The notes below the pieces were generated by a model, which was not told the origin of the DNA, made no database searches, and was given only the letters and a program-made list of their open reading frames with translations. A stretch of 64,000 nt of DNA from Closterium sp. NIES-65 (lineage: Eukaryota > Streptophyta > Zygnematophyceae > Desmidiales > Closteriaceae): assembly GCA_948144175.1 (NCBI GenBank), contig CANXME010000317.1, positions 47,387 to 111,386 of the forward strand, given 5' to 3'. Position numbers and translations under genes: made by a program. This document shows positions 9,555 through 17,894 of this stretch, in pieces. Position 1 is the stretch's first letter. Each line of letters begins with the position of its first letter.

Positions 9555-9627
9555 GCCCATGTAGCTCAGATGGTAGAGCATTCCCTTGGTAAGGGAAAGG
9601 TCTCCGGTTCAAGTCCGGTCGTAGGCA
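9555..9627 (+). tRNA. trnT(ggu): tRNA-Thr (anticodon GGU)
   Basis: A 73-nt cloverleaf: acceptor GCCCATG against CGTAGGC, discriminator A, D arm GCTC/GAGC, anticodon arm TTCCC-TTGGTAA-GGGAA with GGT, T loop TTCAAGT. The acceptor has a C4/A69 mismatch and the outermost T-stem pair is T/T. The tRNA may tolerate these, or C4 may be edited to U. Confidence 0.88.
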
Positions 9628-9912
9628 GATCCTTGACACAAAAAATCAAAAGTTTAATGAAGTCTTAAAATAGACATCAATTTAAATATTATCTCTTAGA
9701 AAAACTTAGATAGACCCACTCGACTTTTACTTAGAGCCACCGGTTCTTGCACAGGAAATGGGGATGAACTGTGAAGTGCTCCAGGTGCTGCACAACTAAA
9801 GTTCTAACGCATTGATTCATTTTGAATGCTTCGCATCTCTTCTCTGTGCATTGCATTTTTTTTTTAAGAAAGAACAATAAAAAAAATAAAGGCTCCGCGC
9901 CGGTGGTAGGCG

Positions 9913-9960
9913 AAAGCGCAGTAACATGCAAGCTTCCGTCGCAAGTTCTTCGAACCTTTC
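9913..9960 (+). repeat. 48-bp dispersed direct repeat, copy B
   Basis: Identical to 4295-4342 in the same orientation. Flanking sequence is unrelated on the left and diverges after the shared CCTTTC on the right. Confidence 0.85.
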
Positions 9961-10189
9961 TTCGAGGCGTGAAGAGAGGGCGCCTTCGGCGCCCCTCCCA
10001 GCAAAGCTTGCGACGGATACTTGCCGCCGCAAGCGCTTAAGTTTGACCGCGAGCTAATTTTGTAGGGCTTACCGCGCATAATACATGCGCCGTAGGCTTT
10101 CGCTTCGCGCCTGAGGATTTGCAAAGTTTGCCCTCTTTATCTGTAGGAAAAAGGAGTTTTGGAAAGTCATCGCTGTGAGTTGCGAGAAA

Positions 10190-10210
10190 GACTCTCGCTG
10201 CGCGAGAGTC
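10190..10210. repeat. Hairpin upstream of nad7
   Basis: GACTCTCGC and GCGAGAGTC form a 9-bp stem around the loop TGC. It lies 139 bp before the nad7 start. Confidence 0.75.
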
Positions 10211-10250
10211 CTTTCTTCGCAACGCAAAGCTTGCTCACCGCTGGGCGCCT

Positions 10251-10285
10251 TGCGTTGCTTTATCGCAACGCGATAAAGCAACGCA
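10251..10285. repeat. 16-bp-stem hairpin upstream of nad7
   Basis: TGCGTTGCTTTATCGC (10251-10266) and its exact complement (10270-10285) surround the loop AAC. It ends 64 bp before the nad7 ATG and would sit in the 5' leader of the nad7 transcript. Confidence 0.8.
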
Positions 10286-10349
10286 CTTGTCCAAGTTAGC
10301 AAGGTGAGACTTAGTAGGTAAATCTTTATGTAAGAAAATAGATCATAAT

Positions 10350-11531
10350 ATGGCTAAAACAAAAGAAATTAAGAATTTTACTTTAAATTTTGGACCACAA
10401 CACCCAGCAGCTCATGGTGTTTTACGTTTAGTTTTGGAAATGAATGGGGAAGTTGTAGAACGTGCGGAACCCCATATAGGTTTGCTTCATAGAGGGACTG
10501 AAAAATTAATTGAGTATAAAACCTATCTTCAAGCGCTACCTTATTTTGATCGTTTAGATTATGTTTCTATGATGGCGCAAGAACATGCTTTCTCTTTAGC
10601 TGTAGAAAAATTGTGTAATTCTGAAGTACCTTTGCGAGCTCAATACATACGAGTTTTATTTTGTGAGATAACCAGGATATTAAACCATTTACTTGCCCTA
10701 ACAACCCATGCCATGGATGTAGGTGCTTTAACGCCTTTTCTTTGGGCCTTTGAAGAACGAGAAAAACTTCTAGAATTCTATGAAAGAGTTTCCGGGGCCA
10801 GAATGCATGCTAATTATATCCGACCTGGAGGAGTTGCTCAAGATATGCCTTTAGGTTTAAGTGAAGACATCTTTCGTTTTGCTGAACAATTTGCTTCTCG
10901 AATTGATGAACTAGAAGAAATGTTAACTAATAATCGTATTTGGAAACAACGATTAGTTGATATTGGAGTCGTTACAGCACAACAAGCTTGTGATTGGGGC
11001 TTTAGTGGAGTTATGCTTAGAGGTTCAGGTATTCGTTGGGATTTACGAAAAGCAGCACCTTATGATGTCTATGACAAATTAGATTTTGATATACCTGTTG
11101 GCACAAGAGGAGATTGCTATGATCGCTATTGTATTCGTGTTGAAGAAATGCGACAAAGTATTCGAATCATAATACAATGCCTTAATGCAATGCCTGAGGG
11201 CCAAATAAAAGCGGATGATCGTAAATTATGTCCTCCATCACGATCTCAGATGAAAGAATCTATGGAATCTTTAATTCATCATTTCAAAAACTATACTGAA
11301 GGAGTAAGTCCATTGCCATCTTCAACTTATACTGCAGTAGAAGCACCTAAGGGAGAATTTGGTGTTTATTTAGTCAGTAATGGAACAAATCGTCCTTATC
11401 GCTGCAAAATACGAGCACCAGGTTTTGCTCACTTACAAGGACTTGACTTTATGTCTAAACATCATATGCTTGCGGACGTTGTAACAATAATAGGTACTCA
11501 AGACATTGTCTTTGGAGAGGTGGATAGATAA
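10350..11531 (+). CDS. nad7: nad7, NADH dehydrogenase (complex I) subunit 7 (49-kDa subunit)
   Basis: A 393-aa subunit of the complex I peripheral arm, homologous to the large subunit of NiFe hydrogenases. It helps form the quinone-binding site with the PSST subunit. Visible landmarks are [19 protein letters not shown] near the N-terminus (the conserved HxxxH region of the quinone cavity), [48 protein letters not shown], and the C-terminal [13 protein letters not shown], ending FGEVDR. Length and sequence agree with plant nad7 along the whole chain. There is no intron, unlike in seed plants. The ATG at 10350 gives the usual short lead before the conserved [12 protein letters not shown] strong hairpin follows 34 bp after the stop. 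Confidence 0.98.
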   Translation: MAKTKEIKNFTLNFGPQHPAAHGVLRLVLEMNGEVVERAEPHIGLLHRGTEKLIEYKTYLQALPYFDRLDYVSMMAQEHAFSLAVEKLCNSEVPLRAQYIRVLFCEITRILNHLLALTTHAMDVGALTPFLWAFEEREKLLEFYERVSGARMHANYIRPGGVAQDMPLGLSEDIFRFAEQFASRIDELEEMLTNNRIWKQRLVDIGVVTAQQACDWGFSGVMLRGSGIRWDLRKAAPYDVYDKLDFDIPVGTRGDCYDRYCIRVEEMRQSIRIIIQCLNAMPEGQIKADDRKLCPPSRSQMKESMESLIHHFKNYTEGVSPLPSSTYTAVEAPKGEFGVYLVSNGTNRPYRCKIRAPGFAHLQGLDFMSKHHMLADVVTIIGTQDIVFGEVDR

Positions 11532-11565
11532 CATAGACTTAAGTATCTTTTCTTTTGACAGATTT

Positions 11566-11596
11566 AGCTTGCTTTATCTTACAGATAAAGCAAGCT
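11566..11596 (+). terminator. Stem-loop downstream of nad7
   Basis: AGCTTGCTTTATCT and its exact complement form a 14-bp stem with loop TAC, starting 34 bp after the nad7 stop. Stem-loops in this position commonly define or protect organellar mRNA 3' ends; that role is inferred. Confidence 0.5.
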
Positions 11597-11851
11597 CTTC
11601 AGTCCACCAACTGGTTCCTTTAGAACTTCCGGAGTCATTTGAGCAAAGCGTGCGAGCAAGCAAAGCTTGCTCGTTCTAGCAGGTTGGCGAAAGTTTGCTT
11701 GCTCGTTTTCGAAGATGGTCTCCTATTGAGACGAAAGCTCCCGGTCAAACTTAGGATTAGGGGCTTGCGGGCGCAAGTGTCCGTCGCAAGCTTTGTAGGA
11801 AAAGTAATTGAGTCTGTTAGCAAAGCGAATTAATTAAATGAAATAGAAAGA
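11597..11851. other. Spacer between nad7 hairpin and rps10
   Basis: GC-type repeats (GAGCAAGCAAAGCTTGCTCG and relatives). Small overlapping frames on both strands are not supported as genes. Confidence 0.5.
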
Positions 11852-12355
11852 ATGAAAGTTCAAGTTTCGATAGTATTAAAATCCTTTGAAGTACCTAATG
11901 GTAAAGAAGTTAGATCGAGTACATATGCGAGGGGCCGCCAGGAGCTTGCGTCGCCTCCGGGTGAGCAAAAAATTGCTTTGCAAGCGAAGGACTCTCAATT
12001 TTTAGTAGCTACCCAACTTCCAAAGGGTATCTTAGAATCCGAAAGAGTCCAGTTTTCTTCTCGGGAACATGGTGAAGTCCCGAAGCGTGATCGATCGATT
12101 TTAGCAGATAGATCAAGTTTCCTTTCGATTCGTTTACCTTTAAAACAATCAAACTACACAGTTTTACGATCACCTCATATAGATAAGAAATCTAGGGAAC
12201 AATTTGAAATGAAAATACATAAACAGTTAATTAAAATAAGCGCGGAAAGAAAAGAATTAGCCTCAAAGTTAGTCCATTTAAAAAATCATGAAATGTCTGG
12301 AGTTCAAATGAAAGTTCTTTTTCATTATAAAACACGTTTAAGCAGTAACATTTAG
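11852..12355 (+). CDS. rps10: rps10, small-subunit ribosomal protein S10
   Basis: A 167-aa S10/uS10 protein of the mitochondrial ribosome. The N-terminal [13 protein letters not shown] is the first beta strand of S10. The conserved core is [36 protein letters not shown], where [11 protein letters not shown] is the signature loop of S10. Between these, about residues 25-100 form a low-conservation insert. It starts with [22 protein letters not shown], encoded by sequence that looks like the genome's GC-type repeats, which explains why the protein is longer than bacterial S10 (about 100 aa). It is first in the cluster rps10-rpl2-rps19-rps3-rpl16, with rpl2 62 bp downstream. Confidence 0.93.
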   Translation: MKVQVSIVLKSFEVPNGKEVRSSTYARGRQELASPPGEQKIALQAKDSQFLVATQLPKGILESERVQFSSREHGEVPKRDRSILADRSSFLSIRLPLKQSNYTVLRSPHIDKKSREQFEMKIHKQLIKISAERKELASKLVHLKNHEMSGVQMKVLFHYKTRLSSNI

Positions 12356-12417
12356 TAACTGATTTCTTTTTATTGCTTTAGTTTAAGCTAGTTATACTAA
12401 GCAAGCCATTACAGAAC

Positions 12418-13443
12418 ATGAAAAAAAATAAGCTTATGAAGACTATAACTTGGAAAGGGAAACCCTTTAAACAATTAAGTTTTGGCAAAAGTAAGAGTGC
12501 CGGTCGAAATTCTTCGGGCTCTATAACTATATTTCATCGGGGAGGTGGTTCAAAAAGGTTGCAGCGAAGAATTGATTTTCTAAGAAATAGTCTATCCACA
12601 GGAGTTGTCGAAAGAATAGAATATGATCCTAATCGCTCCTCTCGAATCGCTTTAATACGTTGGTCCAACATTGAAATGGGTACGAAGGCGCGAAGCGTAG
12701 AAAATTACGAGTTAAAAGAAGAATTTGGGTCCGAAGGACCTAGCTTTTTCAGTTATATTTTAGCCTGTGATCAAATGAAAGTGGGTGATAATATTATGAA
12801 CAAGCATTTAGATTCGGCCGAAGGACCTACTATGAGTTTGGCTAAGGCTCAAAAGAAAACGTTCGTAGAAAACCATGCTTTGGTCAATGGAGCTTTAGAG
12901 CTTGTCTCTGCCAACCCCATGTTTCTTTATGGGTTACCCATAAAGAAAACGTTGGAAGATAGACAGTTGTACCAAAAAATAGGCACTAACTGTACATTAG
13001 CTCAAGCTACCTTAGGAAGTTTTCTACATAATGTCGAAAGAACCCCCGGGTTAGGTGGCACTCTTGTGCGGGCTGCTGGAACTTTTGGTCAACTTGTTCA
13101 AAAGTTTGAAAATAAGCGAGTCTGTGTTGTACGACTTCCCTCAGGGCGACAGTATTTACTGGATTTGCTATGTCGAGCAACTATCGGTGTTGTATCTAAC
13201 GCATCTCATAATACGCGAAAATTGACAAAAGCAGGTCAGAGTCGATGGTTAGGGAAACGTCCTGTGGTACGGGGCGTTGCTATGAATCCAATAGATCATC
13301 CGCATGGAGGTGGGGAAGGTCGTACAAAAGGTGGTAGACCTTCCGTTTCACCTTGGGGTAAACCGACAAAAGGTGCGCGAACCGCTTGCCGCAATCTAAG
13401 GCGAAAGGACCTTCGTTACACTTCTTCGCTTACCAAAGTCTAA
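12418..13443 (+). CDS. rpl2: rpl2, large-subunit ribosomal protein L2
   Basis: A 341-aa L2/uL2 of the mitochondrial ribosome, which binds 23S-type rRNA near the peptidyl-transferase centre. The N-terminal part has the RNA-binding fold (GKSKSAGRNSSGSITIFHRGGGSKRLQRRIDF). The C-terminal part has the signature GVAMNPIDHPHGGGEGRTKGGRPSVSPWGKPTKG, including the functional His of the HPHGGGEGR loop. The middle (about residues 85-190) is lineage-specific. An in-frame GGCGCGAAGCG repeat near 12688 encodes the segment KARS. The start at 12418 could also be the second ATG at 12436, which removes six residues and directly precedes the conserved KTITWKGKP. Land-plant rpl2 often has an intron; none is here. 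Confidence 0.96.
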   Translation: MKKNKLMKTITWKGKPFKQLSFGKSKSAGRNSSGSITIFHRGGGSKRLQRRIDFLRNSLSTGVVERIEYDPNRSSRIALIRWSNIEMGTKARSVENYELKEEFGSEGPSFFSYILACDQMKVGDNIMNKHLDSAEGPTMSLAKAQKKTFVENHALVNGALELVSANPMFLYGLPIKKTLEDRQLYQKIGTNCTLAQATLGSFLHNVERTPGLGGTLVRAAGTFGQLVQKFENKRVCVVRLPSGRQYLLDLLCRATIGVVSNASHNTRKLTKAGQSRWLGKRPVVRGVAMNPIDHPHGGGEGRTKGGRPSVSPWGKPTKGARTACRNLRRKDLRYTSSLTKV

Positions 13444-13939
13444 AGAACTACATAGCTGTTTTCGAATGCTTTACCTAAAGGCGCCCAACACGCGAAGAAA
13501 GCTGCTTCTTACTGCGCGACTCCTTCGCGCCTGGCGGGGGATAAATCACTTGCGTATGCGGGGTCGCGAAAGCTTACGCGCGTTCTAGCGAATCACACTT
13601 GTTTTTTTCGGTCCTTGAGATTCGGTTGAAAGCAAGCTTCTCCCTCTAACGGGTGGGGCTTCGCTTCCGCTCGCACCGAAGGCGGGGCATGTTCCGGGGT
13701 GAGACTTTGATGCAACCTCGCACGCTTTGCGCATCGCTTGCAAAGCAAGCTCGCTCGCACCGAAGGCGGTTTTGCGAAAGCTTTTGCTTGTAGGTTACGG
13801 CGACTTCGGCGCCGTACCGGTCCTTCGGCCCGCCTAAAAGGTTGGAAAAAGGTAGAGTCTTATTGCTCCATAGGACGAACCACAATGGACTCTATTAGAA
13901 TCTACGTTATTATTAAGAATAAAAAGACAAAGAAAAATT
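13444..13939. other. Spacer between rpl2 and rps19
   Basis: 496 bp with no gene. Rich in short GC-type inverted repeats such as TTCGGCGCCGTACC and CACCGAAGGCGG (the latter twice). It separates two genes that usually sit close together, so repeat expansion inside the operon is likely. Confidence 0.6.
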
Positions 13940-14221
13940 ATGACTCGTTCTGTATGGAAGGGGCCTTTTGTTGATCCTAGCTTACTTAGATCAACACAGA
14001 TTAAACGAAAAATTTGGTCAAGAAGATCATGTATTTTGCCTCAATTTGTAGGTTCTTTTACACAAATATATAATGGCACGAAGTGGATCGGATTAAAAAT
14101 AAGACCAGAAATGGTAGGTCATAAATTTGGTGAATTTGCTTCTACACGTACTAATCGCTCTGCCTTGGAGCCTTTGCGAAGCAAGAAAACCGAAAGGCCG
14201 GGGGCAAAAAAAGCGCGATAG
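13940..14221 (+). CDS. rps19: rps19, small-subunit ribosomal protein S19
   Basis: A 93-aa S19/uS19, which binds the head of the small ribosomal subunit together with S13. Almost the full family is visible: [17 protein letters not shown], then [42 protein letters not shown], the conserved signature region. The last 20 or so residues (after [14 protein letters not shown]) are a lineage-specific basic tail partly encoded by a GCGAAGC repeat. The ATG gives the standard plant N-terminus [12 protein letters not shown]. rps3 starts 101 bp later. Confidence 0.97.
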   Translation: MTRSVWKGPFVDPSLLRSTQIKRKIWSRRSCILPQFVGSFTQIYNGTKWIGLKIRPEMVGHKFGEFASTRTNRSALEPLRSKKTERPGAKKAR

Positions 14222-14322
14222 CTTCAATAGTCTAAAGTGGCGTTGGTATGAATTTACTCGTAGCTACTTTTTAGATCTTATTGCATAAAAAGACTAAATT
14301 AAAAGAAAAACTACAATAAACT

Positions 14323-15813
14323 ATGGCTCAAAAAGTGAATCCTATCGCAGTTAGATTGAGATTCAACCGAAGTTCGGATTCCAGTTGGTTCAGTGATTAT
14401 TACTATTCTACACTTCTTTACCAAGATCTCAATTTTAGAGATTACCTAAGCTCAATAAAAGAACCTAATGCAAACAAATTAGGTTTTCGGCTTGGTAAAT
14501 GCGTTATTCATCATTACCCGAAGAGAAGTCTTATTCACTTATTTTGCCTTGGTCGTAAATCGACGGTACCTGAGCAAAAGAACTCTAAGGCACGAAAGGC
14601 TATTGCAACTTTTGGGATGTTCCATGATGTAAATAGTGTGTCCCTTCCAGGTTCCCTACAAGCAGAGGCGCGAAGCGAGAAATCAAATAGCAGAAATAAG
14701 ATTGCTAACAGCTTCGCACCGAATCCAACGTCCGCAGCTGTTTCACGTTGGCAAGCTCATCAAGTTGGGCAGACCTCAGGCTCGTCAGAGTCTTGGTTAT
14801 CTTCTCCAATAAACAAAAAAAAAAAAGCTCTTGCCAACACTGCGCGTAAATCCTATAACTCTTCTAAACTATCATTAAATCAACTAGGAGATGTTTTTTT
14901 CCGCATCGCGCCAACCTTTTTTGGAAAAGAAGGTCATGCGAACCTTGCTATGAACATGTCTACTCTTAAGCTTACTAGCCACAGTGAAATGAAAAGTAGT
15001 ACTACACTTTTACAAAAAAAAGAAGAGGGATTTCTTGCGAATCTACTAGAATTACACAAGGTTGCTACTATGTCTACTAGAAGTTCTGCAAAAGACTTAG
15101 GCGCGAAGCGGAGAAAGCTGACATCCTATCCACTTAACAAAGAGAAAGCTGATTTATCTGAGTGCTTCGCGCACCTTCTTGGGAGTGGCTGGACTACTCT
15201 TGCTTTAAGTGCAGCAAACCACAGGCTCGTCAGAGAAGATCTACCTGGACGCAATGCTATGATGAAGCTAAAGCAGGTTCGTTTAGAGTCCTTGCGGACA
15301 CTTTCTTTTCATTATTATGCTATGCAATACTTCTTTCTTAAGAGAGCTAACGCACATGGCTCTGACAGATTTAGAAAGCAAGTCCAAGCTAACGTGTCGA
15401 CTAATTGCTTCGCACCTAGTTCTAAATGTCGTTACTTTTATTTGACCAATGTACAATCTATACTTTCTGATAAAACTAATACCTTGATTGATCTACGGCC
15501 TATTAAAGTTAGTTCTATTTTTCAAAGCGCTTCGCTTATTGCTCAGGAAATAGCTTGCAAATTAGAACAGAAAAAATCCTTTAGGCAAATTTGTCGATCG
15601 ATCTTTCAACAAATATCCAATTGTAAATATATAAAAGGAATTCGCATTAACTGTTCAGGTCGATTAAATGGTGCTGAAATTGCAAAAAGTTCATGTAGAA
15701 AAAATGGGGAAACGTCTTTACATGTTTTTTCAGATAAAATTGATTACGCACAGACAAGAGCATCGACTCCTTACGGAATTTTAGGTGTTAAAGTCTGGAT
15801 TTCTTATATATAA
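14323..15813 (+). CDS. rps3: rps3, small-subunit ribosomal protein S3
   Basis: A 496-aa S3/uS3 that lines the mRNA entry channel. The N-terminal domain is plant-like (MAQKVNPIAVRLRFNRSSDSSWFSDYYYS). The C-terminal domain contains IRINCSGRLNGAEIAKS and STPYGILGVKVWISYI, the diagnostic S3 C-domain motifs. Between them is a long, weakly conserved middle (about residues 85-370), as in other mitochondrial S3 proteins. It includes in-frame GC-type repeats (near 14666, 15099 and 15163) that encode segments such as EARSEK and GAKRRK. No intron is present, unlike land-plant rps3. The rpl16 start lies 17 bp after the stop, as expected for the plant cluster. Confidence 0.95.
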   Translation: MAQKVNPIAVRLRFNRSSDSSWFSDYYYSTLLYQDLNFRDYLSSIKEPNANKLGFRLGKCVIHHYPKRSLIHLFCLGRKSTVPEQKNSKARKAIATFGMFHDVNSVSLPGSLQAEARSEKSNSRNKIANSFAPNPTSAAVSRWQAHQVGQTSGSSESWLSSPINKKKKALANTARKSYNSSKLSLNQLGDVFFRIAPTFFGKEGHANLAMNMSTLKLTSHSEMKSSTTLLQKKEEGFLANLLELHKVATMSTRSSAKDLGAKRRKLTSYPLNKEKADLSECFAHLLGSGWTTLALSAANHRLVREDLPGRNAMMKLKQVRLESLRTLSFHYYAMQYFFLKRANAHGSDRFRKQVQANVSTNCFAPSSKCRYFYLTNVQSILSDKTNTLIDLRPIKVSSIFQSASLIAQEIACKLEQKKSFRQICRSIFQQISNCKYIKGIRINCSGRLNGAEIAKSSCRKNGETSLHVFSDKIDYAQTRASTPYGILGVKVWISYI

Positions 15814-15830
15814 AATAGAAAACACTCAAA

Positions 15831-15914
15831 ATGCTTTATCCAAAACGTACAAAATTTCGCAAATATCAAAAGGGTAGATGCAAGAGTGGAGCCCAAATCA
15901 AAAATTTTTTTTAA
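15831..15914 (+). pseudogene. rpl16: rpl16 5' fragment, interrupted by the 9.1-kb element
   Basis: The first 18 codons read MLYPKRTKFRKYQKGRCK, the invariant start of mitochondrial ribosomal protein L16, which normally has about 135 residues. The frame then continues SGAQIKNFF and stops at 15912-15914. The loss of similarity coincides with the left end of the tandem element: from C15894 on, the sequence is identical to the start of every later unit. The remaining ~115 codons of rpl16 are not in the window. Either the gene is broken in this molecule and an intact copy exists elsewhere or on empty-site molecules, or its 3' part lies beyond the array. Confidence 0.9.
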
Positions 15915-15954
15915 AAATTTTTGCAAAACAGGGCAAAATAACCACAAACAAGCC

Positions 15955-16004
15955 ACTACAAAACAAATGTTTTGTAGTCACTGCAAAACAAATGTTTTGT
16001 AGTG
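15955..16004 (-). terminator. Double hairpin downstream of the fusion integrase gene (unit 1)
   Basis: Two adjacent near-identical stem-loops. The first (15955-15978) has an 11-bp stem, ACTACAAAACA against TGTTTTGTAGT, around the loop AA. The second (15979-16004) has a 12-bp stem with one G-U pair. They lie 54 bases past the end of the minus-strand gene, as expected for transcript 3'-end structures. Copies are at 25088-25137, 34221-34270, 43354-43403, 52486-52535 and 61617-61666. Confidence 0.6.
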
Positions 16005-16058
16005 TTTAGGCATGATTGTTTGTTAGTTCCTAATTAAAGTCTGAAGCTAGATCCAATA

Positions 16059-17894
16059 TTATATAGAGTTTCTATTCTTGCTAATTTTGGGTTTCTTTTT
16101 TCTTCGGACAATATTGTGTTGAAGTGATCTGGCTTTCCATACTTTAGATATACTAGCTCGAACTTCTTTTAAAGTAGGGCTGGATCTGTCATATATAGCA
16201 GTAGATCCTATGTCTTTGTGCGCTACAATGTTTTTGACCTTGTGTATACTGACGTTGCTTTGTAGCAAATCGGTGATGAAACTTGCTCTAAAGCTGTGTG
16301 ATGTTAAGTTTTTGTTTAAAGAGACAGAAGCATGTTTTAAGACAGAGTTAACTTGTTTGCTAAAATTTACTCTATGTAAATGCGTGTGAGTCCTCTCTGC
16401 CTTGGAATCTTGAGCTGAGAATACAAAATTCTGAAGATGATAATTGCCAGAATTTTGAATAAGATGAACGTCGGAAGAGACTTTCTTTAGAACAGCTTGT
16501 CCGTAGTGTCCTATGTGCAGGGTCTGCGGGTAACCTCCCTTGTCTCCCTTAATGTGTATAAGCTGAGTTTCACCTTCATTAATAAGCTGAAGCAGCTGTG
16601 TCCACCTAAATAGAAGAATAGTAGAAATCCGCAGGCCAGAAATATACAGCAAAGTAATAGCCAGTCTCATTCGTGCACAAGTGAGTGCAGTTTTCCCGGA
16701 TGCGGGATAAACTGACTTAACGATATCTAAAGTGATTTCAAATTCTGAAGGCGTTATGTAATCACATGGTTGCTCTTTTTGAGCATTAATTCGTTTTAGC
16801 TGAGCAGCTTGTTTCGCGTTGTCTTTCTCAAGCCTTAATTGAGCATCTTTAACCAAGAAATCAATTTTCTGATGTAATTCAACATTTTGCTTCTGTAAAG
16901 TTCTCTTATCTTCGTATAAAGTGTGCTGTAACATAACAAGTCGTCTTTTAACTTGGATTGTTTCATCAAGAGTTTCTTCTGAAGTTTTCTTGTGCTCTAT
17001 AAAAAAATCTTTTAAGTTAGTAGCATGTTTTTCGACGACATTGGCTCTGAATTTCCGTATTTCCAGACTTTCCGGAGAATTATCATTAAAAGCTATAACT
17101 GCAGACTCTTCGTTGGTAGATCCTAGAAGCTCTCTCTCGCGCGCATCTGTGTCTGCAGACTCTTCGTTGGTAGATCTTAGAAGCTCTCTCTCGCGCGCAT
17201 CTGTGTCTAGAGCCTCGTCCATTTCATAAGGTGATAGACCATACATGTTTTGGCTTGTGTGCGGTTTATTGTTATAAGTAGTAACACATTGGGTAATTAA
17301 CCTGGCCAGTTCATGATGAGTGATAAGACAGGATAACTGAGCTAGGCTATATTTTGTTAAAGAGACTTGACGTTGACTTGGGGTATTTTTTAATAGAGAT
17401 AAAAGTTCTTTTCTTAATAACATTTTAATAGAACGATTAAGAGATTCAGAGGCTTGGTTTCCAAAATTTTTTCGTCCAGCGAGGTTCGAACTCAGTACGA
17501 TCTTATGATTGTCTGCAAAAGTCTTTAACTCATTTGCTTGAAATATACTTTCGCGATCAGAATGTATAACAACAGACCGCCCTTGGTTTCTAGGTATAAA
17601 AGCAGTCTGTAAAACGTGTATAACATCTTGTGTATTAAATCTTTTCTCTTGAGTAGCATGAAACACTATAAGCCTAGATCCAAGATCAATTCCAAGAAAA
17701 AGGAAAGCTTTCTTATTGATACAAGTAATGTCAATAGAATAATAACTCAGGTTGTGTTTGACTAAATAGCGACCCTTTAGAAAATCTTTTGAATTCATAA
17801 ATTTGTTGTTCTTTTTAAAACGTGCGTAGCACGCACGTCTTGTAAACAGTTCGGTTAGCGTTTTGTCGTACGAAGGGAGAAATATATCATTCAA
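16059..17894 (-). CDS. DDE integrase core fused to a tyrosine recombinase (unit 1)
   Basis: 611 aa with two different DNA-recombination domains. Residues ~45-225 are a retroviral/IS3-type integrase core: catalytic D55 (YYSIDITCI), D113 (IHSDRESIF) and E150 (GNQASESLNRSIK), the last two 36 residues apart, followed by YNNKPHTSQNMYGLSPYE, typical of the rve family. Residues 230-265 hold an 18-aa repeat in two copies (DTDARERELLRSTNEESA; R changes to G in the second). Residues ~280-375 look like a coiled coil. Residues ~378-590 are a tyrosine recombinase with R422 (SGLRIS), a lysine near 449-452, H533 and R536 (HSFR), H559 (VAHKD) and nucleophile Y568. Both active sites look intact. No upstream zinc-finger domain typical of integrases is seen. 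The C-terminus is basic. I know of no described family with this fusion. Confidence 0.93.
   Translation of the reverse strand: MNDIFLPSYDKTLTELFTRRACYARFKKNNKFMNSKDFLKGRYLVKHNLSYYSIDITCINKKAFLFLGIDLGSRLIVFHATQEKRFNTQDVIHVLQTAFIPRNQGRSVVIHSDRESIFQANELKTFADNHKIVLSSNLAGRKNFGNQASESLNRSIKMLLRKELLSLLKNTPSQRQVSLTKYSLAQLSCLITHHELARLITQCVTTYNNKPHTSQNMYGLSPYEMDEALDTDARERELLRSTNEESADTDARERELLGSTNEESAVIAFNDNSPESLEIRKFRANVVEKHATNLKDFFIEHKKTSEETLDETIQVKRRLVMLQHTLYEDKRTLQKQNVELHQKIDFLVKDAQLRLEKDNAKQAAQLKRINAQKEQPCDYITPSEFEITLDIVKSVYPASGKTALTCARMRLAITLLYISGLRISTILLFRWTQLLQLINEGETQLIHIKGDKGGYPQTLHIGHYGQAVLKKVSSDVHLIQNSGNYHLQNFVFSAQDSKAERTHTHLHRVNFSKQVNSVLKHASVSLNKNLTSHSFRASFITDLLQSNVSIHKVKNIVAHKDIGSTAIYDRSSPTLKEVRASISKVWKARSLQHNIVRRKKKPKISKNRNSI
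17100..17207 (-). repeat. 54-bp tandem duplication inside the fusion integrase gene
   Basis: Two in-frame 54-base copies encode residues 230-247 and 248-265 of the 611-aa protein. They sit between the DDE core and the coiled coil, so the linker has grown by duplication. The copies differ by one base (R versus G). Confidence 0.9.

Larger units (their letters stand above)
9628..10349. other. Spacer between trnT and nad7
   Basis: No gene is seen. It contains the second copy of the 48-bp repeat (9913-9960), GC-type repeats, and two compact hairpins shortly before nad7 (10190-10210 and 10251-10285). Short open frames on both strands overlap each other and are not supported. Confidence 0.55.

Noticed and set aside
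16921-17229. 102-codon plus-strand frame repeated in every unit
   Set aside because: It lies fully antisense to the fusion integrase gene over the linker repeats; its open state follows from the codon bias of the real gene.
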